Source: Chloroflexota bacterium | Lineage (GTDB): Bacteria; Chloroflexota; Dormibacteria; Dormibacterales; Dormibacteraceae | Length of the DNA stretch: 14,845 nt | Direction of reading: 5' to 3' | Assembly: GCA_005880755.1 (NCBI GenBank) | Contig: VBGV01000192.1 | Location: forward strand, 1 to 14,845 | Shown here: positions 8,334-14,080 of the stretch, piece after piece | Layout: each line of letters starts with the position of its first letter | How positions within the stretch are numbered: position 1 is the stretch's first letter | Made by a program: the position numbers and the translations under genes | Notes under the pieces: generated by a model | Databases searched by the model: none | What the model was told of the DNA's origin: nothing | The model's input: only the letters and a program-made list of their open reading frames with translations

Positions 8334-9103
8334 TCAGGTCGCGACGGCGGCAATGCCGCCCTCAGGGCGCACGATTTCGACGGCAACCGATCGCACGTAG
8401 GTGCGCCTGCTCAGCACCGGAATGAGAGCGAGCAGCCCGACCAGGACCACGGCCGCGGCCAGCAGAACTGAGGAAATCGCGGCCGCTGTCGGGTCGTAGG
8501 ACTGGCGGAGCTCGGTGAAGATCTGGACCGGCACCGTGCTCACCCTTGGGCTGGCCAGGAAGGAAGCGACGACGACCTCGTCCCATGACGTCAGGAAAGC
8601 AAATATCGCGCCTGTGATCACGCCGGTGCGGATCAACGGAAGCGTAACCCTCCGAAACGCCCTCCATGGGTTGGCTCCCAGGCCCGCCGCGGCCAGCTCC
8701 AGCGTCCTGTCCACGGTGGTCAGGGCGGTGCTCACCGTGATGAACGGAAACGGAAACGCAAGCACCGTATGGGCGAGGATGAGGCCGGGCACCGTCCCGC
8801 TGAGGCCGCCGCCAAAGCCCACCGGACCGACCTGCCATCCGAGCGCCCACACGAAGTAGTCGCCACCGTCGCGAGGATGGCGGTGGCGAAAGCGGTCTCG
8901 ACGCTGACCGGAATCCTGAGCGTCCACTGCGGATTCGTGAAAAGCTCCGAATACCAACGCAATGACAGTCCTTCGGGCGGAAAGGCCAGCGTCGACGAGT
9001 TGGTGAAGCTCATCGGGACGACGATCAGGATCGGAGCCAGCAGGACCGCGGCCGTCAGCACCGCCCACGCTCGCCACAGCCACCCCCACGAGCGCGGGGT
9101 CAC
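8334..9103 (-). pseudogene. Disrupted PotC-like ABC permease (frameshift with internal deletion)
   Basis: The second inner-membrane permease of the importer, split over two frames. The N-terminal part starts at GTG 9103 (overlapping the previous stop as GTGA) and reads correctly through TM1 (VLTAAVLLAPILIVVPMSF), a periplasmic stretch (LRWYSELFTNPQW) and ETAFATAILATVA, to about 8866. From there only another frame makes sense: YFVWALGWQVG, then GTVPGLILAHTVLAFPFPF, the EAA-loop AAAGLGANPWRAFRRVTLPLI, SWDEVVVASFL and the last membrane segments, ending at TGA 8334. By comparison with E. coli PotC, roughly 30-35 residues including TM3 are missing at the join (GGTGGCGACTACTTC region, about 8850-8868), besides the frame change. 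So this is not a simple one-base error. It could be a genuine deletion mutant or an assembly collapse; all neighbours are intact. As written, the transporter would lack one permease. Confidence 0.75.
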
Positions 9104-9984
9104 CGCGCTCCACCGAACGACATCCGGAGGATTTCACCCACCTTCAGGACACGAGCGGCGATCGCCAGGGTGGTCAGTGTGACAAGCAGGAGGATGGTGC
9201 CGATCGCCGAGCCATAACCCCATTCGGCCTGTGCCATGTAGTCCGCCGTGTACTGGCTCAGGAAACGTCCGCCGCCATTGTCCCCGAGCAGCTGTGGCAC
9301 GACGTAGAAGCCAAGTCCCGCGACGAAGACGATCAAGCTGCCCGCATAGAGTCCCGGCAAGCTCATCGGCAAGAAGACGCGCGCGAAAGCAATCACGGGC
9401 CTGGCGCCGAGTCCGGCCGCGGCCTGGACGTAGTCGGGGTTGATGCCACGCATGACCGAATAGATGGGAAGGACCATGTAGGGAAGGAGCATGCAGGTCA
9501 TACCGAGCGCGACCGCGAACTCGGTTCTGATCAGCGTCAGGTGCTCGCCGATGAGGTGAAGCCGCATGAGGAGCTGGTTGATGATCCCGGTGTCGCGCAG
9601 GACGACTTGCAGCGCGAACGTTCGGACCAGCAGGTTGACGCCCGCCGGAAAGATCACCGCGAGGAGCAGCAGCGCCGCCACGCGCCGTGACGCGAAACGA
9701 ATTGCATAGGCGTAGACGTAGCCGACCACCGCGCACGTGAGGGTGACCACAGCCGACATGGCCAGCGTCTCGAGCAGGGACCGAACCCCGGACGGGGTCT
9801 GCACGAACCGCGCGTAGTTGTCCAGTCCCATCGCCGGATCCGTGAAACTCCGGAAGATCATCTGGCCGAGGGGCCAGGCGAAGAAGAAGACCATGAAAAG
9901 TGCGGCGGGGAATACGAGGAGACCCCACCGCGGCTGGCTCCCGCCGCGGCGGCGAGAGCCGGCGATGCGCGGGGTCGGTGCCAA
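9100..9984 (-). CDS. Spermidine/putrescine-type ABC transporter permease (PotB-like)
   Basis: A 294-residue inner-membrane permease of the importer with six likely membrane helices: about 21-42, 70-95, 102-125, 155-178, 211-233 and 258-280. The cytoplasmic EAA loop that contacts the ATPase is at about 188-210 (AAAGLGARPVIAFARVFLP). Length and layout are normal for PotB. The start is TTG 9982-9984 with AAGGAT about 4 bases upstream; it opens 8 bases after the binding-protein stop (TAA 9993-9995). Its own stop overlaps the GTG of the second permease. The substrate class (polyamine-transporter family) follows from homology, but the genes downstream argue for a glycoside-like substrate. Confidence 0.9.
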   Translation of the reverse strand: MAPTPRIAGSRRRGGSQPRWGLLVFPAALFMVFFFAWPLGQMIFRSFTDPAMGLDNYARFVQTPSGVRSLLETLAMSAVVTLTCAVVGYVYAYAIRFASRRVAALLLLAVIFPAGVNLLVRTFALQVVLRDTGIINQLLMRLHLIGEHLTLIRTEFAVALGMTCMLLPYMVLPIYSVMRGINPDYVQAAAGLGARPVIAFARVFLPMSLPGLYAGSLIVFVAGLGFYVVPQLLGDNGGGRFLSQYTADYMAQAEWGYGSAIGTILLLVTLTTLAIAARVLKVGEILRMSFGGAR

Positions 9985-9992
9985 GACGATCC

Positions 9993-11066
9993 TTAGCCGG
10001 AGCGCCAGTTGTTGAAGGAAGTCGTGATGGAGTCCAGATGAGCGGCGACGTATTCAGCAAGAGCTTCGCTCGTTTCAACGACATGCGTTTGATTGAGGTG
10101 CGTCGTCGGCAGGTCGTTGGCGATCTTCGGATTGGGGGTCGATTTCACGTTGCTCGGCGCACCCGCCGCGCAGTAGGAGAACGTGCCGTTCACGTCCTTG
10201 CTGGTGACGAACGCGATGAACTTCATCGCCGCCGCGGCGTTGGGGTCGCCCTTGGGCACTCCCATGAGATCGCCCGCCACGACCTGACCGTCCCAGCTGA
10301 TATCGACCGGCGAGCCCGCGTCGCGCAGGGAGGTGACACGGTTGGCGTACTCCTGGCCCATCGTCACCTCGCCTGATTTGAGCAGATCCTGGCCCTGGCT
10401 GCCGGTGGCATACCAGACGATGTTGCTCTTGATTGTGCTGAGCTTCTTCAGGGCACGGTTGACGTCGAGTGGCACCAGCTTGTCCGGCGCCACGCCGTCC
10501 GCGAGCAGAGCCGCGTAGAGGACGGCGGGGACATCGTTGTCACCCGGCATGGCGCGCTTGCCGGGGAAGCGCTTGGTGTCGAAGAAGTCCGCCCAGGTCT
10601 TCGGGGTCTGCCCACCGAACTTGTCGGTGCGGTACCCCATCGCCCACGCATAGATGTCAATCGAGGTGCCGTAGGTCGTGTAGGTCCCGGCCGCCAACTC
10701 GGCCTTGTTGACGACCTGGTAGTCGATGGGCTCCAGGACGTTCTTGCCGGCGCTGGGCAGGGCGAGGTTGGCGCTCGGATAGACGACGTCAACGTTGTAC
10801 TGCTTGGACTGGACCATGGCTTTGATCTGCCCATCGGTCAGGAATGGACCGTCAACGATCGCGATCCCCGTTTTCGCCGTGAAGGGATCGAAGAAGGACT
10901 TTCGCTGACAGGCTCCCCAGTCGCCGCCCGTGTTGACGACGACGAGCGACTTCGTGGTCGTGCCCGGTGTCGAGGCGGAGCTTCCGTTCCCCCCGCCGCA
11001 TGCAGCTGCTGTCACGACCGCGACCAGTAGGGCTACCAGCCCGTCGACGCCCCTAGCTCGTTTCAT
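9993..11066 (-). CDS. ABC transporter substrate-binding lipoprotein (PotD/SBP_bac_8-like)
   Basis: A 357-residue extracytoplasmic binding protein that captures the substrate for the importer. It begins with a lipoprotein signal: basic MKRARG, a hydrophobic core, and the lipobox TAAAC with the lipidated Cys at residue 23, then a Gly/Ser/Thr-rich linker. The mature part has the polyamine/iron-type fold signals: LVVVNTGGDWG at the first strand, DVVYPSANL, YAWAMGYRTDKFGGQTPKTW, the typical RFPGKRAMPGD, and SGEVTMGQEYANR. Two in-frame ATGs compete: 11072 lies directly against GGAGG, whereas 11066 has that GGAGG six bases upstream, so 11066 is chosen. It is the first gene of the operon, with promoter and palindrome just upstream. 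The ligand is not predictable from sequence alone. Confidence 0.9.
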   Translation of the reverse strand: MKRARGVDGLVALLVAVVTAAACGGGNGSSASTPGTTTKSLVVVNTGGDWGACQRKSFFDPFTAKTGIAIVDGPFLTDGQIKAMVQSKQYNVDVVYPSANLALPSAGKNVLEPIDYQVVNKAELAAGTYTTYGTSIDIYAWAMGYRTDKFGGQTPKTWADFFDTKRFPGKRAMPGDNDVPAVLYAALLADGVAPDKLVPLDVNRALKKLSTIKSNIVWYATGSQGQDLLKSGEVTMGQEYANRVTSLRDAGSPVDISWDGQVVAGDLMGVPKGDPNAAAAMKFIAFVTSKDVNGTFSYCAAGAPSNVKSTPNPKIANDLPTTHLNQTHVVETSEALAEYVAAHLDSITTSFNNWRSG

Positions 11067-11084
11067 CTCCATCCTCCAGACTTG

Positions 11085-11102
11085 GCCTAGACATGTCTAG
11101 GC
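11085..11102. promoter_or_regulatory. 18-base perfect palindrome, probable GntR/UTRA operator
   Basis: GCCTAGACATGTCTAGGC is a perfect inverted repeat with TAGAC/GTCTA half-sites. It sits right after the predicted -10 box and about 18 bases before the start codon of the binding-protein gene, so it covers the likely transcription start. HutC-type GntR regulators bind palindromes rich in TCTA/TAGA steps, and the operon encodes such a regulator. No second copy was noticed in the window. Binding is inferred. Confidence 0.6.
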
Positions 11103-11131
11103 ATGTTGCGCCAGCCTGTTCAGCTTGTCAA
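11103..11131 (-). promoter_or_regulatory. Predicted sigma-70-type promoter of the importer operon
   Basis: On the minus strand a perfect TTGACA (11126-11131) is followed after 17 bases by CAACAT (11103-11108), a weak match to TATAAT (3 of 6). The -35 box is flanked by a short inverted repeat, AGCTTG-A-CAAGCT (11122-11134). Position relative to the palindrome and to the start of the first gene fits a repressible promoter. The TGA that ends the histidine kinase remnant is part of the -35 box. Confidence 0.5.
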
Positions 11132-11346
11132 GCTCGGGCCTCGTCGAGGCGGTCCTGCATGTTTGCGATGCCCGTCGCGCGCCCGGCATACGCAACGTCG
11201 AACCCCCAGCCGTCCTCGACGACCTCGAGGTTCAACCTGCCGTCGTCCCTCCACAACCGGACCAGCGCTAGAGATGCCTCCGCGTATTTCTGCACGTTCT
11301 GCAAGGCCTCGAGGCAGCAATCGTCGAATGGGTTCCGCCGGTAGGA
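11128..11346 (-). pseudogene. Remnant of a sensor histidine kinase ATPase domain
   Basis: A 72-codon open stretch between in-frame stops (TGA 11347-11349 upstream, TGA 11128-11130 at the end) reads as the core of a HATPase_c domain of the NarL/DegS type. It shows an N box CCLEALQNVQKYAEAS, a spacer strand LVRLWRDDGRLNLEV, a G1 box EDGWGFD, and a G2-like ATGIANMQDRLDEAR. The phosphoacceptor domain upstream and the final G..GT strand downstream are absent, and there is no start codon at a sensible place. It is a decayed fragment with no expected activity. The recognition rests on motif order, which is quite specific. Confidence 0.7.
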
Positions 11347-11476
11347 TCAATCCACTTGATAGTGCGGGTGAGGATGGCGCCTCAATGCACCAGTACCTCG
11401 CCGAGCATTACGTCGCCCTCTTCGGATACTCGTCGTGCCGGCGAAGCCTCCAAGAACAGTGGAGGAGGACAGCCAG

Positions 11477-11680
11477 GTGACCGAACGAGAACTATCCAGG
11501 GGAGCAGCTCGGCGACTCGCCATCATCCAGCACGTTGAGGAGGTTACCGGCAACGTCGCGATGACATGCCGGTACTTCGGAATCTCGCGGCACACGTGGT
11601 ACCGCTGGCTGCGGCGACCGCGGCACAGCGCTTCGAGCTGCCGACTTGACAACGAAGCCACCACTGATCGGGCCGACTAG
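11477..11680 (+). pseudogene. Truncated transposase N-terminus (helix-turn-helix of an IS481/IS3-like element)
   Basis: From GTG 11477, preceded by GGAGGAGGA, about 47 residues match the N-terminal helix-turn-helix of integrase-core transposases: RRLAIIQHVEEVTGNVAMTC, RYFGISRHTWYRWLRR. The family then continues with a linker and a DDE catalytic domain. Here the similarity stops at about 11617 and the frame runs on through unrelated residues to TAG 11678-11680. No DDE domain and no terminal inverted repeats are recognisable. It is a scar of a past insertion, lying exactly between two gene modules of different base composition. Confidence 0.65.
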
Positions 11681-12711
11681 GTCCCCGTCACATGAATCTC
11701 GCCCGTGCCGCGGGTGATCAACCGAGTAGGGATGAGACGATGGACCGGCGGCGACTCGTCGCCATCAATCCGGCGAAACAGAAGCTTGGCGGCGGCCCGA
11801 CCTAAGGCGACGGGATCAGGAGTTATGACCGTGACCGCACACGCCGTCAAGTCGGCATCTAGTAGGTCATCAAAGCCAACAAGAGCGACCTGCCGATTGA
11901 GATCCAGTCGCCGAAGTACTCGACAAGCGCCAAGAGTGATCAGACTCTCGCTAGCGAAGAGTGCGGTTGGGCGTCTCGCCTCTGACAAAAGTTCAGCGGT
12001 GGCCGTCTCAGCTCCATCGGCGTCATGAAGGTCTAGGTGCACTAGCTGCTCGGCGATCGGCCAGCCTTGTGCGCTGAGTTCATCGATATACCCCCGATAT
12101 CGACTTACAGCCCTGTCCGAGGCAAGACCTCCCAAGTACCCGATGTGGCGGTGGCCGTTAGCAATGAGGTGTCTTACTCCGAGTCGGGCGCCCTGGAAGT
12201 CATTAGTGACGACATGATCCAAGTCCAAGGTCGATCCGAGCTGATCAACCAAAACGATTGATGTTCCCGCCCGATGTTCAGCCAGAAGGAGGTCAGTGTT
12301 CTGGGTAGTACCAACGACTATTAGGCCATCGACCCGGTGGCAGCTAAAAGCCCAAATCAAGTCGCGATCGCGGTCCTTGTCGTCATTCGAACTTCCGGTA
12401 AAAACCAGCACACCGCGTTTGAGGGCTATTGATTCGATTTCGTTGGATAGAGGCGAGGAGAGCGCATTGGCCACGTCTCGGAGCACCAAGCCAATGGTGG
12501 CGCTCCTATTGTCGGTTCGCCTTAGGCTGCTGGCCTGCAAATTGCGCCTGTAGCCGAGGTGCTGGACTGACGATTGCACACGTGAGCGCAACGCGGGTGA
12601 GACGCAAGACTCGGCGTTGACCACTCTGGAGACAGTCTTTAGGCTCACGCGCGCGTGGGCTGCCACCTGTCGCATCGTAGGACGGGTCTTCAGCCGGCCT
12701 GGCGACTTCAA
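11677..12711 (-). CDS. LacI-family transcriptional regulator
   Basis: A 344-residue repressor-type protein. The helix-turn-helix (about 12-32: TMRQVAAHARVSLKTVSRVVN) and the hinge region (LGYRRNLQASSLRR, about 52-65) are followed by a periplasmic-binding-protein-like sugar-sensing domain (IGLVLRDVANALSSPLSNEI, VDGLIVVGTT, HRHIGYLGG, ALFASESLITLGACRVLRR, VALVGFDDL). TTG 12711 is the likely start, since the next ATG at 12675 would trim residues ahead of the helix-turn-helix; the Shine-Dalgarno is weak. It lies 125 bases downstream of the SIS-domain gene on the same strand, behind a hairpin, so it may be transcribed separately. Its expected targets are the neighbouring kinase and isomerase genes, with a sugar or sugar phosphate as inducer; that is inference. 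Its stop overlaps the end of the transposase remnant on the other strand. Confidence 0.9.
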   Translation of the reverse strand: MKSPGRLKTRPTMRQVAAHARVSLKTVSRVVNAESCVSPALRSRVQSSVQHLGYRRNLQASSLRRTDNRSATIGLVLRDVANALSSPLSNEIESIALKRGVLVFTGSSNDDKDRDRDLIWAFSCHRVDGLIVVGTTQNTDLLLAEHRAGTSIVLVDQLGSTLDLDHVVTNDFQGARLGVRHLIANGHRHIGYLGGLASDRAVSRYRGYIDELSAQGWPIAEQLVHLDLHDADGAETATAELLSEARRPTALFASESLITLGACRVLRRLDLNRQVALVGFDDLLDADLTACAVTVITPDPVALGRAAAKLLFRRIDGDESPPVHRLIPTRLITRGTGEIHVTGT

Positions 12712-12731
12712 AAAACTGGCTCAATACTGAG

Positions 12732-12766
12732 TTCCCAACCCAACAGCGACGCTGTCGGGTTGGGAA
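12732..12766. terminator. Strong hairpin between SIS gene and LacI gene
   Basis: A perfect 10-base stem (TTCCCAACCC with GGGTTGGGAA) is extended inside, after one mismatch, by ACAGC/GCTGT around a GAC loop. On the minus strand it lies 71 bases after the SIS gene's stop and 21 bases before the LacI start. No U-rich tract follows on either strand, so it may be a Rho-assisted or non-canonical terminator or an mRNA-stabilising or attenuating structure. Confidence 0.45.
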
Positions 12767-12816
12767 AAGCTGACGGCTGATGCCAGTAGGTATCCAAACC
12801 CATTACCGATTGCTAG

Positions 12817-12826
12817 TGTTCGAACA
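12817..12826. promoter_or_regulatory. Possible LacI-family operator
   Basis: TGTTCGAACA is a perfect 10-base palindrome with the central CG typical of LacI-family sites. It lies in the gap ahead of the LacI gene, about 106 bases from its start and just after the SIS gene's stop. It could mediate autoregulation. A single short palindrome can occur by chance, so support is modest. Confidence 0.3.
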
Positions 12827-12836
12827 AGCCTGCTTT

Positions 12837-14078
12837 CTAGTGCGTGCCGAGCGGAAAGGCGGTGAGCCAAGCACGTGCATTGGGAATGTGATCGGTCGCG
12901 AGTGTATCTGGATTGCGACCACGCACCACACCCATGAAATAGCCGAGCAGTTGGAATGGCAGGGTGACCAAGACCGGCGCCACGTACTCCCCGAGCTCTG
13001 CACGAAGCCGCCATGTCTCGTCGGCATGTGGCGCGAGTCCGCCCACAGCGCCATACTCCACCGCGAGGGTAGGGCTCAGGCCTTCCTTTGCGGCACGAAG
13101 GACATCAACAATGCGCTTGTTCGCTACTCCGTCCGCCGCAATGGCCACCACTAGTCGGGTCGGCGATAGCAGCGACAGCGCATCATGGTGGAAGTCGCCC
13201 GTGCGATAGGCCTTGCCGACTATAAGGCTCTGCTCCTCGATCTTCAGGGTGCCCTCCCGCGCGGAGAAATAGTTCGGTCCGCTCCCAACTACGAACACCG
13301 AGTCCACGTCGACCGTGCGGTTAGCAAAGTCTTCGATTTGTGGTGTGAATTCCCCCAAGAAGACATGGCCGGCCTCGGGTAGTACAGCAAGTTCGCGCTC
13401 AAGCTGGCGACGATCGGCTGCCGACGTTGCAAGCGAAGCGGCCAGCAGTGTCTGAAGCAAAAGACGTGTCGAAATTACTGAGATGCAGGGTCCGCAGTGC
13501 TGGCGAGTCAAATACACAACAGAACGATCTGATTCGTTGAGTATCGGGCTGACGTCCGTGTTGGACAGCGCCACGGTGAGTACATTTCTCGCTTTTGCCA
13601 CCCGGATCGCTTCTAACGTCTCGATACTGCCCCCCGTCCCAGAGTGAGCGATAACCGCCGTCGTGGCTGCATCAACATGTGGGAAGTAGTGCGCTAGCTC
13701 GTTTGACTCAATGGCATCGGTGCTCAGATCGGTGAAACGTCTGAACAGCAGATTTCCGTGAATCGCGGTGAAAAAAGCCGAGCCGCATCCGGTGAAAATC
13801 ACACGCCGGATGCCACGTTCGGTGAACTCTTTGGCAAGGGCATCAACCTCGAGGCGTTTGGTTGCCAGTATGTCCGCCCACTGAGTCGGCTCTTTGAGAA
13901 TTTCGTCATATACAACGAACGGATGCACCTTGCGAACAACATCGGACTCCCGAATGATGTACCAGAGCGGCTTCTTTTTGACCTCGTCCTCAAGCCAGGA
14001 AGGAATGGGGACCTCTGGAGTGGGCTCCTCGGCTCCTGGATGCTGCTCCAATAAGTTCTGCGCCCAACGGGGAAGCAT
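12837..14078 (-). CDS. Two-SIS-domain phosphosugar isomerase/deglycase (GlmS/AgaS/FrlB-like)
   Basis: A 413-residue cytoplasmic protein with two sugar-isomerase (SIS) domains after a longer than usual N-terminal part of about 90 residues. SIS1 (about 90-215) has FTGCGSAFFTA (95-105) and AHSGTGGSIETLEA (144-157). SIS2 (about 260-385) has VVGSGPNYFSAREGTLKIEE (263-282), whose Glu matches the catalytic-region Glu of the GlmS isomerase fold. Then comes RTGDFHHDAL (292-301) where many relatives have HGP; this departure may mark a different substrate. There is no glutaminase domain, so it is not GlmS itself. ATG 14078 is chosen because GGAGG lies 7 bases upstream; GTG 14084 would overlap the kinase stop as GTGA. 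The gene is coupled to the upstream PfkB kinase, which suggests a kinase-then-isomerase/deglycase pathway for an amino sugar or sugar-amine adduct; the substrate is unknown. Confidence 0.88.
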   Translation of the reverse strand: MLPRWAQNLLEQHPGAEEPTPEVPIPSWLEDEVKKKPLWYIIRESDVVRKVHPFVVYDEILKEPTQWADILATKRLEVDALAKEFTERGIRRVIFTGCGSAFFTAIHGNLLFRRFTDLSTDAIESNELAHYFPHVDAATTAVIAHSGTGGSIETLEAIRVAKARNVLTVALSNTDVSPILNESDRSVVYLTRQHCGPCISVISTRLLLQTLLAASLATSAADRRQLERELAVLPEAGHVFLGEFTPQIEDFANRTVDVDSVFVVGSGPNYFSAREGTLKIEEQSLIVGKAYRTGDFHHDALSLLSPTRLVVAIAADGVANKRIVDVLRAAKEGLSPTLAVEYGAVGGLAPHADETWRLRAELGEYVAPVLVTLPFQLLGYFMGVVRGRNPDTLATDHIPNARAWLTAFPLGTH

Positions 14079-14080
14079 GT

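Larger units (their letters stand above)
4616..11131 (-). other. Importer-hydrolase-kinase operon (seven genes)
   Basis: The genes from the binding protein to the PfkB kinase are joined by an 8-base gap, a GTGA overlap, a 7-base gap, a TGATG overlap, a GTGA overlap and an ATGA overlap. One promoter-operator lies upstream of the first gene. This spacing is strong evidence for one transcript with translational coupling. No clear terminator hairpin is seen at the 3' end, where only 23 bases separate it from the convergent oxidoreductase gene. Confidence 0.85.

Noticed and set aside
8334..9137. A single 267-codon minus-strand frame read as one permease
   Set aside because: Its first ~90 residues are out-of-frame nonsense relative to the family. 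The true N-terminus is in another frame starting at 9103, so the gene is described as disrupted.
11385..11480. A 31-codon plus-strand frame beginning MHQYLAEHYVALFG, ending in a TGA that overlaps the transposase remnant's GTG
   Set aside because: Protein-like and suggestively coupled, but too short, with no recognised family and a poor ribosome-binding site. It lies in decayed sequence.
11347..11664. Minus-strand 105-codon frame opposite the transposase remnant
   Set aside because: Low-complexity Arg/Ser-rich product with no motifs, antisense to a recognisable transposase fragment.
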